This document shows positions 1 through 12,955 of a stretch of DNA of 64,000 nt, in pieces; position 1 is the first letter of the stretch, and each line of letters begins with the position of its first letter. This stretch comes from Crocodylus rhombifer (taxonomy: Eukaryota > Chordata > Crocodylia > Crocodylidae): the NCBI GenBank assembly GCA_038503035.1, contig JAVSML010024327.1, positions 305,644 through 369,643 on the forward strand. The letters run 5' to 3'. The notes below the pieces were generated by a model. That model had not been told where the DNA came from, made no database searches, and saw only the letters and a program-made list of their open reading frames with translations. The position numbers and the translations under genes are program-made.

Positions 1-1041
1 ATTTGATTTTATGACGGAAAAACAGAGGGAAAAAAAACCCTGTTTATCACAAGCCCAAAACTCTGAAAACAGAACCTGGTTTTTTTTCTTCCAGTTTCTT
101 TCTTCTGGTTAAAAAGAAAAAGAAAATCCAGAAATCTTCAGCTGAAATGAACATTTTCAGTGACAACGTTTGATCGAAAAGCCATTTGAGTCACAAGCGT
201 GCGGCTGAGAAGGACTCAACCACCTTTACCTCCACTCTGAGCTTTCCGTCTTGCACTGGACCCCTGCGTTATGGGGTACCCAGCACATCAGTGACCGCAG
301 AGGATATTTATGTGATGATGTTTCCTGACGTGATGAGGTCCCTCAGATCTGGGGCCATGCAATGCATAGTGCTGATAACAGTGTCTCTCCACTGGAACTC
401 CTGCCGAGGCGCATGGCATAGGACCAGTCCTCCTGCCGGTAACCAGGCATCTCCCATCTACTTGTCTCCACGCACGTCATCCAGTTCGGGAGAGAGCTTG
501 GTTGTATTTATTCCTCCACTGCCTGCAACACATTTACCAAGGAGGTGGGGAGGTGAAAGAAAACCTGGTTACCCACTAAATACTGTTATTTTCCATCAGA
601 GGTGAAGAAACCTGTTCTCCAGCTGTCCCCTTCTCTCTCGCCAATGGCTCGTCTGTATTTTGTTTTAGGAATCACAATTCATCTCCCTTGTTAGACTTCA
701 CTGAGTCCCACACTATTGAAGATGAATAAAGGTCAATGGGAGGCCGAAAAAACAGAGTTTAATCACAAGGAAGCCATGTAAGGAACAACATTATGGTTTG
801 GCATTAAATAGTACATTAAATGGACTCTTCCCTGGTGTGTAAAGTGCATCATATATTGGGTGGCAAAGCAAGCCCCATGGAAATATTGACGTTCAATAAG
901 CATTGCAAGTCCATGGGAGGAGCAGAGCGCTTCTCACAAGAACGGAGAACCATCCGGTCCAAATTAGGTTTCATGGTCCCCATTCCACATAACTGAAGCC
1001 AGGAGGAGATTTATTATTGACAACCTGGTCCAGTGAAGAAA
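1..1041. other. No gene recognised
   Basis: AT-moderate flank sequence. The short frames have no family resemblance. A shared word (GAAAAAACAGAG / GGAAAAACAGAGGG) near 15-40 and 745-760 is too short to interpret. Confidence 0.5.
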
Positions 1042-1205
1042 GGGTTAAGAGTCAAGAGAACTGGGTTTTAATCTTGGCTTTGCCATGGACTTCATGTACA
1101 TCCTAACTTCTATATGTCCCTAGCTCTGTATCTTATCTGTAGAACTGGGATAATACCTACATCCCTTTGGAAAATACTATGGGATCTACAGGCTGCGAGA
1201 GCTAC
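1042..1205 (+). mobile_element. MIR SINE remnant
   Basis: GGTTAAGAGTCAAGAGAACT, then GGGTTTTAATCTTGGCTTTG (B-box-like part), CTAGCTCTGTATCTTATCTG and AACTGGGATAATACCTACAT follow the MIR order of tRNA-related head, core and LINE2-like tail. Confidence 0.75.
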
Positions 1206-1402
1206 AGAAGCATTATCAGCAGTCACTGGGCATAGGACTGGTTTCCAAAATATTCAGGATACACCGCCCAGGATGGAAGGGCTCTTTGACAACCTGTGCC
1301 TTGAGGTTGCAGAATGGAATTGGGAATTAGTCAATCAGTACCCAACACCTCTCCCTCCTACCGGAGTTACGGAGGGAGAGTCCTGTTCAGTATTACAAAG
1401 GT

Positions 1403-1660
1403 ACAGGAAACCCTCGGTATTCATGGGTTCAGCATTCATGGTTTCAAATATTTGCAAATGCCAAACGCACATTTTAAATATACTTTAAACACTTACTGAA
1501 GCTCCTTGGGAGCTCTGCGCTTGCTGCCACCATGCTCCTGCCATCACCACCAGAGCCATGCCTGCCCCCGCAGCCACGGGGTGCACTGCGTCCACGAAGG
1601 CAGTGCCCTATTCGTGGATTTTGCCATTCGTGGGGATCACAGGAATGTATTGCACAAGTG
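1403..1660. mobile_element. Tigger/pogo-like DNA transposon fragment (tentative)
   Basis: CAGGAAACCCTCGGTATTCA preceded by TA resembles the terminal repeat of Tigger/pogo-type elements. The later TTCGTGGATTTTGCCATTCG and GTGGGGATCACAGGAATGTA resemble the body of such elements. The opposite terminal repeat is not visible, so it is a fragment at best. Confidence 0.4.
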
Positions 1661-3579
1661 TAATTTGTAGGATGCGAGTGATTCCAAATGGCCCCGTTGA
1701 AAATAGGAGGACTGAATTAATATATTTGAATCTGCATTACGAAAACTGGAGGCCCTTTCTATGGGTCTGGATAAAGCCCTATCCCTGCTCCCCTCTGTAA
1801 CTATGTGAGGCTTAAACTGAAGCTGAGTGCTGATATGAAGGGTGAGGAGAGCAGCGGTGATCTTGCCTGATACTCCTCTGTCTGGGAAAAATGGTCAGAC
1901 GGGAGCAAGAGGGTGGGAGGAAGTGGTCATCGCCAGGTACTCTTTTCAGTCTTCCTCTTTTTCTTGGTAATCTGGGAGACCTAAAAGAAGTAGGACCTCG
2001 GGGTGGCTCTCAAGCCCCAGCGCCTTCCCAGAGCACCTCCTGGACACACAGCTACCCTCTGCCCCCTCTACAGTGGGATGGGAATGGCTCTCGTCCTTAG
2101 TACCCAAGTTCCCTTTTTGAAATCAAGCCAGTTTCCCAATCCATCCCAGCTTTGCATATCCATGCAGTAGGCAGCATACTATCAACATAATCAACTGTTT
2201 TTGCATAATGTGATGCTACAAAATGGCATTGTGCATCATTTCACATGGGGGGAGGATCTTGCCCCCCTCTTTTTTTTTTTGCCTTCCCCTGTTCCCTCCC
2301 CAGTCAGACGCATTTCAAGGAAAAGCCGAGTGAAAAAAATATATAGAATTGAGACGAGCTTGGGGACTGGAACTTGTTTTTTATTGAAAGACTGTTGGCT
2401 CATGATGATGAACAGCAGTGACAGACAAAGTCCTTGGCATGGCAAATGCACCCCGGTGAATTTCTGTCTTAGCAATTCCCTAGAATAAGCAGGGAAAGCA
2501 ACTCATCTTGTGCAAAGAACTCACTGCCGTGTAGGCATGGCTGCAACATAAAGGGAAGAAGCCAGGAGGTAAAGATGAAGGTTGTTTAAATCCCTTCCTC
2601 GTTTAAGAAATTCAGCTTTCCAGAGAATGATCATTTTCTGCTTCTGAACACAAAATACTTAAGTGACACTTAGAGCAAAGCTCCCGCGTTTGGACAACGT
2701 AAACATTCCTGTTTAACATGCCTCAGCCCTGCATAAAAGCTCTGAAGGAAGAAGCAAAAGCAAAACAAAGAGACAATCCTATCGCTGTCTGAAAAGAGGA
2801 GGGGGAAAAATAGAAAGGCAACTCATTCACCATGCAACCCAAGCTGCTTTTGTCAGAATAAAAATATATATGTATGCCCAATTTCCCCGTTAATCAGCCG
2901 ATAAAGGGACCCCATATTCTGACACGAAGCATATGATAAAGTCAATGTTATTTGCAAATGACAGCATTATAGTGACAGCCTAATGTTTATTACTGTCGAA
3001 TTACTGTCATTTTATTAAAAGGACCAAAAGAACTGGCTTTGCGAAGTACAGCTCTCAGTCCCACCATAAGGAAAAACTTGTGAATCTCCCCTCTCTTTCT
3101 CTCTCCCTTGCTGTTCTCCGTGACTTGAACACAACATATCCATTAGTTTGGGCAGATGGCTCTGTGAGCAAGCTAGCTAATGAACAACGCTTGGAATTTT
3201 AAAGGGAAGGAAACCTTTTCATTTTAAGCACGCTGCCTTTTTTCCTTGCCAAGATCCTCATGCATCATAGCATAATCATACATGGTCCTGACAGTTTTTC
3301 CCCCGCCCTGCAATTCTTGCAAGGTTTGGGTCAGTTTCTGAGATTCATAATCCCCTAAATGTAGCTCACCCTGATCATTCAGTGGGACCCCTTTTAGTGC
3401 TACCCAGCGTGAGTAAGGATATCAGAATCTGGCCCTCCAGGTTCGTATCTGCAGGAGAGATGGATCTGGATGGACATTCCCCACACCTGTGATCTCTCCC
3501 ATGAGTCCAAGTGAAGCTTTCCAAAGCTTTTAAAATAGCTGAAAACCAATTAGAGCTAGGCTAATGATGAGCTTTTCTT
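1661..3579. other. No gene; AT-rich stretch with Oct-like site
   Basis: Nothing coding. The part 2860-3060 is AT-rich with ATTTGCAAAT at about 2950, a POU/octamer-type motif, and several ATTA cores. It could be an old non-coding element, but conservation cannot be judged here. Confidence 0.35.
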
Positions 3580-3824
3580 TGTGGTCGAAGGGGACAGGAG
3601 TAAGAGCAATGGCCTTAAGCTATAGCGGAGAAAATTTAGGTTGGGGATTAGGAATAGCTTTCTGACTATGAGGGTGCTCAGGCATTGGAACAGGCCACCT
3701 AAGGGAAAGGTGGTATCTCCATCCACGGAGGTTTAGGAGCCGGTTAGACAGACCCTTGTCTGGGATGATCCTGCTGTGAGCAGGTGAGGTCCCTTCCAGC
3801 CCTAGTTTCCTATGGTCCTATAGG
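3580..3824 (+). mobile_element. CR1 LINE 3'-end remnant
   Basis: Contains the CR1 3' coding end (GACAGGAGTAAGAGCAATGG, then a degenerate stretch equivalent to LDIRR..LTVR, then GGAGGTTTAGGAGCCGGTTAGACAG) and the 3' signature GAGGTCCCTTCCAGCCCTAG...CTATGGTCCTATA. Plus orientation, 5' truncated, with broken frames. Confidence 0.85.
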
Positions 3825-3879
3825 AGGGCCTGCTGTTTGTCTGCTGGAATCACTGCAGGGGCCTTGGGCATTTTGGAGG

Positions 3880-4140
3880 CTTTGCTCTTTCCTGGTCCAT
3901 GGGCGACTGGTGCCTCCCGAGTCTGGGGGGGCACCTGCAGGCACTGCCAGCACTGGCAAGTTCCCGCAGGTGCTGCTGCCACCATCAGCGGCGGGAGCGC
4001 AGCTGGTGAGCTCCCCCATGAACCGCCACCACCATCGGTGATGGGGCCGGAGCTGGCGAGCTCCTGCAGCATGCCCCCCCCAGCTCCTCCTATGTCCTGG
4101 TCTCTGGGACTGCGCCCTACCGCATGGCAGTCCCCGAAAG
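3880..4140 (+). repeat. GC-rich low-complexity repeat
   Basis: A degenerate internal repeat built on GCACTGCCAGCACTGGCAAG, CTGCTGCCACCATC and GGTGAGCTCC / GGCGAGCTCC. Its segment 3908-3933 recurs inverted at 14150-14175. Overlapping frames on both strands are by-products of the GC content. Confidence 0.5.
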
Positions 4141-5513
4141 ACTGAACTGCTTTAATTTAATTTATTCTTGGCCCTAAAAGAGGATGCTTGTAATATGCAG
4201 GAAATGCAACTAGATAGAAAATGGTGTCTTCATTTCTAGGAAACCCTGTGGGGTTTAGCACCTCCGAAAATTCAGCTCAAGGTCTCTCGTAAGTGGGGAA
4301 GCTGAGAATTCAGGTCCTCAAACATCTCTGGTAGCATTTGCCACAAAAGCCCTAACCCTGTAAAGTGCTGAGAACCACCCGCAAGGTGCTACGTGCCCTC
4401 AACTTCTAGGAATCAAGGGAGTTCGACATGCTGCAGGAGAGGCCCCAGCATTTGGATGGGAGGGCTCCAGACTTTGTAACAAAGATGAGCAAATCATAGT
4501 ACAACAGTCCTGGCATATCTTCCCAGGTCAGGAATGGACAAAAGGAGTGGTTGAGTCCTCCCAAGGTCGGAAACCCAAACCCATGCTGTAGCATTCAGAA
4601 TGCAGTAGCAAGGCCTGCAGTCATGTAAGTTTTCATCCCCTCTTTGTGGATCACATGCCGTGCGACTGTAAGTAAGTTTTTACTTATTGCACTCTGGTGT
4701 GCAATATTGGTAGCTCCCCTGAGAAGATTACCCAACAGTTTTTAGCAGCTGCTTGAAAGTGCTATGTCCTTGGGATACAATCAGCCAAGATATCATCCTA
4801 CTGCAATGCTTGCTTGCATCTCAGGGTATTACAGGTGTTGCCTTGACTGCGGGTCCCTGGGAACTCAGGTGTCTGTGGGCAGAAATAGATGTTGCCTTCT
4901 GTCACCTTTGTGCCACCATAAACATTTTCAGCAAATAGATGTCTATACCATTTTTTGGTGTCACAACATGGCTGTGACAAAAGGTAGTTATAAATTTTGC
5001 TGCCTTATTGCAATGGATATCTGCTTTATGATGGGAGTGCAGGAAGCCTCAAGCTGCCCACTCTCTCCCACAGCCCCAGGCAGGCACCCCCTGGGTGTAA
5101 GGTGTACAGGATTGGGCTCCTCAAGCCCAGGGAAGCCTGCCTACTTTTCCCTGCTTCCAGAGGTGCCCCCCTGGCAATCTTTGGGATATGCCTATGGAAG
5201 TGGGAAAGGGAGGGTTCCCCACTTGCAAAGACACACCTCTAGCAATCTCCCTGCTTCCAGAGACTTACCCCTAGCAGTCTCCAGGAACCCTGAAGGTTGA
5301 CAGGGGTGCAACTCTGAAAGCAGGGAACATGCTACCTATTGTCCCACACGATCAGCATGTGGGACAGTGAGCAATGTGCCCTCAATGAAGTGGATTAGCT
5401 GTGCTTGGACATAACCTGGCAGATCTGATCTGCCTCCTTCCGTCTATTTGTAGCCTGTGTGGTCCAGTTAAAATCTGTGTTTCTTCTAATTAACAGAGAT
5501 GGGAAAGACTCAG
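4141..5513. other. No gene recognised
   Basis: Includes a 178-codon open frame at 4764-5300 without codon bias or family resemblance. Mixed composition with a repeated CTGCTTCCAGAG word (5150-5270). Confidence 0.45.
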
Positions 5514-5997
5514 TGGGCATGTCTACACATGCATTTAATACAGAGCTAAAACTGCCATGCATATTGCCCCAGAGTTTATTGCTTCCGGGCGTCTATTTAA
5601 ATGTGTGCCCAAGACTGCGGCATGTTGAACCAGGTCAGATAAACCTCAGTTGGCAGGTTTATCCAGGAGGCCAGCCTTCCCACCTGGGGCTGCTCCACCC
5701 AGCTCAACATGCTGTGGCGGGGCCGCTTGGGTACGAGGGTGCTCCAGTGCGGGGTGAGGCAGCCCCTGCACTGAAGCACACTTATGCCCCATCCAGCCAT
5801 GTCAGCATCTACGGGTGCATTGCTGCGCACAAAAAAAAGCTCTGTAGATGGATAGTATTTGTATGTACAAGTACTACCCCAATACAGAGTGTATTATTTT
5901 CCTCGGGTCTAATAGGGCCACACATATAGATGCCAAGATGGTTACTGCAGAGCTAATCAGACAACTCTGCAGTAGCTGTCTCAGGTAGACATGCCCA
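5514..5997. mobile_element. Non-autonomous DNA transposon (TIR TGGGCATGTCTAC)
   Basis: Left end TGGGCATGTCTACA and right end GGTAGACATGCCCA are inverted repeats of 13 bp bounding 484 bp. No coding capacity. No convincing target duplication can be read, so the superfamily is open. Confidence 0.65.
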
Positions 5998-6605
5998 TTT
6001 GCTCCCTGTGATGGTCAGGCCATCAGCCAGTGATCACTTTTAGACCTAGTGATGAGCAAACTACAAAACGTTCAGAACTGGCCCAGTAATTATCCAAAAT
6101 AATCCTTTAAAACTTTTCAGGACAACTGACATGGGCCAATGATTTTTCCTCCCTGCCAAGATAAATGAGTCAAGGAGGTAGGCTGGGTGGTATGTCCCAT
6201 GGCAGTGCCTCTAATAGGCATGAGGTGAGGAAATGGTGCACATAAGAGTGAAAGAAAGGGACCAAGGAAGTTTCCCACTCGAGCTGCTGGAGCTCAGCAG
6301 AGAAGAAAGGTTTGTAAACTCTACCTAAGCAGAGGTTTCCAGCTGAGCGCTTGCATCAAAACCATGCACCATTCAGCTAGCTGAGTTTCGTCTGGAGACT
6401 CTCAAACCTGAAGCAAAGGAAACTAGCAAAAACCAAAAAACAAATGAAGCATTGGTGCGGACCTCTGCAAAGGGGCAACCAGGGTGTTGCTCTTCTGTTG
6501 GCTATTGCTTATAGAGTGAATCAAGCTGAACCAAATAAAGGGCACTTCAGTTCTGAACAAAAGCATCTACAAAAAGGCAAATGTCATTAAACTGCAAGTC
6601 ACATA

Positions 6606-6935
6606 GGGCATTTTCAGAAGTGTGTTCAGTGCAGTGCTGGGCACTTCTGAAAGCACAGGGCACATGCATTTGTATAAATGGTGAAATGGCATCCGTGTTG
6701 AGACAATGACGGCGACACGCTTTTGAACTAAAACACATCGAAGGTGTTTTAACTGAAACGTGCACCACTGTCATTTTCTCACCACGGATGCCATTTCGCC
6801 ATTTACACAAATGCATGCAACGCTGAGCCCGGCACATTAGCTCGCGTGGCGAGCAAACTTGATTAATCAAGTCTGCTCTGATGCGTTAGATCTCCAGCAT
6901 GCCACAACATGACAAGATACATGTATAAATGTCCC
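6606..6935 (+). mobile_element. MITE family B copy
   Basis: Starts GGGCATTTTCAGAAGTG and ends ACATGTATAAATGTCCC. The interior TTGATTAATCAAGTCTGCTC matches the copies at 16720-17027 and 30859-31182. It also contains an internal inverted repeat, with the ATGGCATCCGTGTTGAG side facing CACCACGGATGCCAT. Confidence 0.55.
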
Positions 6936-6949
6936 AAGTGGTTTAGGTA

Positions 6950-7110
6950 TCCAGATTGTAGCCATATTGGTCTAGAGGCAAAAGGAATCGGAACTCGTGA
7001 TAGAGGCGATATCTTTTATTAGGCCAACTAGATTTTTGCCCAAAAAATTCTTTAATTGCAAGCTTTCGGGCACAAGCCCCCTTCTTCAGGCATTGGAGAA
7101 AAGCTTGTAA
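6950..7110 (-). repeat. Interspersed repeat (AAGCTTGC / CTAATAAA family)
   Basis: Plus-strand GATATCTTTTATTAGGCCAA followed by GCAAGCTTTCGGGCACAAGC and CTTCTTCAGGCATTGG is a widely seen amniote repeat motif. The copy at 34400-34520 shows the same modules in the opposite direction, and one at 61800-61870 has TTTTATTGGACCAACA. I do not assign it to a class. Confidence 0.5.
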
Positions 7111-10100
7111 AGGTTCTCCTAGGTAGAAATGGAAGTTCATATTTCATAGGCAACCTGGAGGTGTGGTAAAATCTCCTGTTTGGAACAGTTCATTTTGTGC
7201 AAATTAGGTTCAGAGCAAAGTCGGAATAGTTTTTTTTTTTTTTTTACCTTGAAGTGGTTCGTTGGCAAGCAGGATGCAGTCAGATTTCCTTCTGGTTATG
7301 ATGTTTCAAATTTCACAGAAGAGTAGAAAGATGGACTGTTCTTCTGGGCAGGAGTTTCTTTTTAGTAGTTTAGATTAGTTTTCCCAACTCCCCCCAGGTA
7401 GACAAGCCTTTAATTTCCTTCTCCAAAGACAGACATCACCATGTGAATTTTGCCACCGCTGCTCTTTCAGATATAGCGCTTCTCCCACAGCCCCACCTAC
7501 TTTGGCATGAGCTAAACCAGTGAGGGCCAACCTTTCTGGCCAAAATGAATGCCACAGATTAGTCCCACACCCTCCAAGTGCTATTCCGATCCCCCTCTTC
7601 TACCTGATCTGCTGCTCTGCATACCGCTCCTCACCCAATCTGTTGCTCTGCTTTGCACTTCCTGCCCTGTCCGCCACAATGCTGCCTGCCCCCTCTCCAG
7701 TCTGTGGCGTGCTGCACAGGGGGTCTGCCTGTGGGCTCTCAGAGGCCCATGAGCTAAAATAATCCAGGTTGTGAAGATGCGTTCATTCCCCTATGCTGCA
7801 GATAAAGGGCAGTGGTGATGATTACAAGGTAGGAAGGAGAGGGAATGAGACGGTATCCTTGACAGCTGAATTTAATTCAGAGCTCTACCAGGTCTGGTAA
7901 GTGAGTACCTACAGAGATTTGAAAAACAAGGAGGAAAAAATCGAGAGGCAAAACAGTCCAAGCCAGCTGCTCCGATATTAAATAATGTAGGCAGGTCTCA
8001 ACTGGGCCATTCCCTATGCCAGCAAGGAGCAACCTTGAAGGTGCCGGCACACACCTAATTCAGAATGGGCCATCTGTGTTAGGGTCACTCACTCACTGCC
8101 CGGACCCAGCAGCGAGTACACACGGTGGGCTGTCGTGACTGCGTTTCTGCACTCATTGGCAGGCAGAGACACATCACTTGCGCAAGTCATTTGCATTGTA
8201 GAAGGCTTGCATATTCAACACTTTCATTTCTGCCCTCAGGGCCACATCTCGGGGTGGTGTAAATCACTGCAGTCAGTCTTAAAAACCTCACAAAAAAAGA
8301 CAGATCCTAATTTCCTGTGATGCATGTTGCTGCTGAGAACAGGCAAAGATGGGCCCATCCAGGAAACGACAAGGAGCTTAGGTTTTTTCTGTTTTTAGTT
8401 GCAACACAATATATAAAGGTGGAGATAATAGCAAACATTTACAGTGCAATTTCATAATAACAAATATCAGTTTCAGAAGAGATCACAAAGTGCTTTTTGG
8501 GTACCAGGTGTTTGTTAATGCATCAGTATATAGGAGTGATACTTTTTCTCTGAATCCGATGGCGAAGAATAGGATTTTTCGAGTCAAACAAAGTAGCAAT
8601 TTAGAATTGTTTTTTATTCCACTGGCTCTCAAAAACTTGCACAACAGACATTACTTGATCCATTGCTGAACTGCAGCCACTTCTGGGGTAGGAATCGCCA
8701 CATTTAACAGCAAACAGCAGTGCCACGTAAGCGTTTGACAGGAAACAAAAAACAACATCTGCAGTTTTGACTGCTTCAAGAACTCCCCTGGACTAAATGT
8801 ACAGTCATTCCCCAAGGCAGATTACTTGGGTGGAAGATGAGAGCTAAACCTCCTGGTTCTTTTGGTAGTGCCTCGGGATGTTAAAAATCCTTGTGTTGCA
8901 AGGGCTTTGGTTTGATGTCTTATATAAAACATGGCAACTCCAACAGCAGAGAGCCTCCTTACACTGTTTCTGCAGCAGCAAGTGCAGCTCCAGTGTTATA
9001 GCCTGATGCAGTTAGTTTTGGAGCTACATTTGGGTGCAAACTGCATTTTCCCAGGCTAATAACCTGAGCAGCTTCCAGAAACAGAAGGGCAATGATTCAA
9101 ATATGAATGAAGAACGTGCTGCCCACACTGAGGCAACGGGGTCCTGAATGAGGACAGTCAATAGTGAGGCTCAAGATAGACATTAGGGCTAAGGACAGAC
9201 AGTCAAGAAGCCCAGGGCTGAATCAATTCAATCTTTGCAGGTTAGTCTACGCTGTGAACAGACATTCAGGTCTGATTCTAGAAATGCAGCCACATGCCTG
9301 CAGAGTCCCAGGCCAGAAACTGCAGGGCGCTAGAGGATGCCTCTCTGCTCTGCTGGAACAGACAGCTTGGGACCAGGAGCCTGCAAGGTGCGGGGGCCTG
9401 TAGAGGAGGTGCAAAGCACCCTGGGATGCTGGGAACTGTGAGTTCACTTGAATTGGGAGGAGTTCTGGGACAGAAGTTCAATAAACTGATTTAACTTAAA
9501 TCAGTTAAGTCTGATACTACATCCATCCAGATTGATCTTAAATAAGTATCAGCCATTTTGAAAGTGGTTTGTCCACCCTGAACTTCTGTAGTGTTACAGA
9601 TTTACACCAGTTCCCGATCACTTACAGCAGTTTATGTGCCATTTCTGTCCTTAGCCTAGGTGGTTTAACAGTAGAGTTTATAGACTTCCTAGAGGAGAAA
9701 GGGATGAATGCAGTTCCAGAAAAAAGGATAGCCAATTAATTAATTAAGACGTGTTGGGTCTTCACACAAAAGAATCCTGGTAGGTCTAATTAAAGCATCA
9801 GAAAATCAAAGAGGGGAATTCAAAGCAGCTTGCCTAGATTCACAGGTCATGATTATAAAAGGCCGGTGATTTGACACTAACTACCATAGGTTTAATTTCT
9901 TCAGAGTGGGGTCCATTTTTTGTAGCGGTGCCTGGCATGACTTCTGCTGCTCCACAAATGCTCAGGCACGTGTGCTCTTCTCTGGGTTTTGTTCTGGACG
10001 TGTAGGTACAAGTCTAGGATGTGGCAACATCTGAAAACAGGCTTGTGGGTTTCATATTGGTCCTAAACTATAAATGTGGCAAAACTATCACCTGTGGTTT

Positions 10101-12454
10101 TGAAATATAATCTACATCTTGCTCTAAAAAGGATGCCATAAACAGGTGATGCCAAAATGACCCTACAAACTGAAGGCATGCTGCAGAGCTTTGGGAAAAG
10201 TGGGAAAATAATGGATGATCACTCCAGGTGGGATTTTTCAATAGTGCCTAAATGAAATGAATGAGAAATGCAAGTCCCCTTGAAACAAAGGACTTGCATT
10301 TTGCAACTCAGGCCGATTTGAAGAGCTTACCCTTTTATCTACTGTAGTTTTGAGAATTTCAAGATGTTAAAAAAAAAAAAAATGTTTACAATGCGTGAAT
10401 TAAGAGGAACCAGGAAATCACTCCTCCTGTCTGCACATCGAGCTACGGCCAAATTTTGCTTGTGGCACTGATATAAGCCGTTCCACTCCCTTCCACGGGG
10501 CCACTAAAGTGAAAAGAGAGGGCAGGATTTTATCCCTAGTTTGACAGTTCTGCGGCTGCAAGAGGCTTGTCTTGTTTAAACAAATATTCAGGTCGGAAGC
10601 TTGCAAATAGGACCATCCTGGCAGACCCCTGCACTCGCACAGAAAGCCTCCATGAAGTCGGGCATGGAGCGTGAACGCTGTTCCAGGTGCGCTGCTGACT
10701 GAACCAAAGCTTTAAATCATCTGCGGTTTGTCCTACCCTAATCAAACCACAATGCGTTATAGCCAAGTACTTACAATTCTGACGGTTGTTCATTTGAAAG
10801 ATATAGATGAATCAGGAGGCTTGTCTTAAAATATGGCTGAGGCTTTTTAAATTTTAAAGCCTATTACACAGAGCTAATAGGAACAATACATTTACAGATA
10901 CATGAAATAAGGCGGTGTTGTACTCTGCCCACAGAATGTAAAATGCTGCAGGTACTCAAAAGAAAGTAAATAATAAATTGCAGCTGGCTGGGCTTCTTTG
11001 GGGTTTTTTTTTTTTTTTTTTTTTTTTAATACTAAAAAACTCATTGAAAAATAAATGCCTGGATATAATTGAAAATGTTGCCGTCTCTCTTCATGTATCT
11101 GTAATAGAACAAAAGATCTGCAGTGATGATTAATAAGCACCGCCATTTGCCGAGAAGCCATTTGATTAGCTGCATGCCCACTTGCACAATACTCAACTTG
11201 ACTTATCAAGAGAGAACTCTTATGCTTCACTGAAAGCCACTAATGGGGAGAGTGGAGAGGGGAGGGTGAGAGATACAGGAGTCATCTCTCGCGTTAAAAT
11301 TTATTGCCTATAAGCAGCTTATTTATCATCGACTCCGGGCGTGTGGGAGGGGGAGTAGGCATTGTGGTTGCTTTTGTTTTTAAGTGAAATGATCGCTGGG
11401 AAAAGAAGCTAATTTGAATATCACTTTGTTCAAGCTGAGGAAAGCACTTGAGCTAATGTTTTTAGTTTTAAGCTGATGCTTAAGTCCCACTGCCTGGAAC
11501 CGAAGCTTATGGAGTGGCATTTTGGACCGACTCTGGAACAAAGGCAAAGGCTTGTCAGCCACTTCCATAACCCCCCCCTCCCCCCCCATGCTTAATACAA
11601 AGCACAGACTCGGGGACTCTCCCTAGACAAAGATCCTGCCCCCCAGATAAAGGCTGGAGTGAGCGAGACACCCCAGCCCTTTCATGCAGATGGCAACTCA
11701 AGTATTCGCATGTTGCCAGGAGAGAAAATAGAGATGCTTAAGCAGCTGTGTCCACTCCCTGCCCTGCCTATAACATCTCTTCCTGTAAAGCAGCTGTTTA
11801 CAAACCAGGTCAGAAGCGCTGGGCTGCAAAGCAAAAACAGAAAAGTCATTTGAGAGCAGACAGGTGCCTGAGCAGAGCACCGCGCCACGCAGGCCAGGGA
11901 TGCAACTTCATTTCTTTCCTCTGAAGTGCAATAACGTGCGGGCAGCAAGGCAAGCAGCTGGTCTGGGAGGCAACCCCAAACCACAGGTTAAGTAGGCAGG
12001 GAGGCCTGGCTTCATTGTGCTGCCACGAGCCCCGCCGAGAGTAATCGCCAGTCTCTCAATTCAAGCATCAATCTCCTCAAAGATCTTTTAGGCACCTCGA
12101 TCCCAAGGGAACCCATAGGAATGACCTGCCTAAGACCCTTGAGGATCTGGACTCTGGTTAAGAGATATAACTTTACAATTTGGTTCTGCTCTGAGCTCTC
12201 TGGGGAGCTTTTTAATCCTGAAAGAACTGGGTAAAGGCTTGCTGGAGTCTTTCCAGGCTGTGCCCTGGCTGGTGGATGCAGGTCCTAGGGGCAATTGCAC
12301 CAAAACCTGCGGAGTCCATGTATATGGCTGAGCTATCCTTGCAACTCTCCTGTAAACCCCTGTCCCCATGCAGAAACTGCCTGGCAGAATATTTGCCCGA
12401 GCCAAGGTTTCAGGGCACGTTGTTTCATTTACTTTTGGGCACCACAATTCAAAG
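7111..12454. other. No gene recognised
   Basis: Only short frames without family resemblance. Around 7519 a CAGTGAGGGCCAACCTTTCT word resembles a hAT end but has no partner. The part 11040-11330 is AT-rich with TAAT/ATTA cores and a low repeat look. Confidence 0.4.
11004..11027 (+). repeat. Poly-T tract (24 nt)
   Basis: Uninterrupted T run. Similar but shorter runs occur at 7231-7246, 33373-33391, 49917-49934 and (as A) 40733-40750. No retropseudogene is recognisable next to them. Confidence 0.9.
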
Positions 12455-12955
12455 CAGACAAAGACAAGTTGGAAAGTCCAGGGGTGAGGATTAGAAGTTT
12501 AGAAAACATGACATTTGAAGGCAGGTTGGGACAAAGCAAGGGGGTCGGACTTGATGATCTAATAGGTCCCTTCTGACCCTAGAAATCTATGAAATTGGGA
12601 TTATTTAGGAGAAGACAAAAGTGAGGGGGCAATAAGGCAAGTCCTCAGTTACAAAACAGTTGTTATAAAGAGGATGGGGATTTTTGTATCCACAGGGGAC
12701 AGTGACAGAGTAATGGGCTTAAATGGCAACAAGGAAAATTTAGGCTGGATATTAAGGAAAGCTTTCCACCCAGGAGGGTGCTTTAGGACTAGAAGAGATC
12801 CTCCAGAGAGCTAGTGGAGTCTCCATTATTGGAGGTTAAAAATTGGTTAGACAAATATTTGTCTGGAATAGTTTAGACAGGGATTGCCATTCATGGAGGA
12901 AAGGGATGGACCAGGTGAGGTCCTGAGGGTCCTTCCAGCCTCACTTTTGATGACA
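12455..12955 (+). mobile_element. CR1 LINE remnant split by a second CR1 tail
   Basis: The left part (to 12531) matches the CR1 stretch encoding LE(R)VQ...LENMTFEGRL. The right part (12601-12955) continues with LGLF..., the GAGGATGGGGATTTTTGTAT segment, AAATTTAGGCTGGATATTAAG, and the 3' end GGTCCTTCCAGCCTCACTTT. A 63-bp segment at 12532-12594 is a separate CR1 3' tail inserted in between. All frames are degraded. Confidence 0.85.
12532..12594 (+). mobile_element. Very short CR1 3' tail inserted in older CR1
   Basis: It reads as the last ~60 bp of a CR1 (GGGGGTCGGACTTGATGATC then AGGTCCCTTCTGACCCTAGA, ending CTATGAAA). It interrupts the surrounding CR1 and is flanked by the direct repeat TTGGGA (12526-12531 and 12595-12600), as expected of a target-site duplication. 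Confidence 0.75.

Noticed and set aside
3784..4145. Pro/Ala/Gly-rich frames on both strands
   Set aside because: Product of a GC-rich internal repeat; several frames are open at once.
4764..5300. 178-codon open frame as a novel gene
   Set aside because: No domain, no codon bias, no splice or promoter context; compatible with chance.
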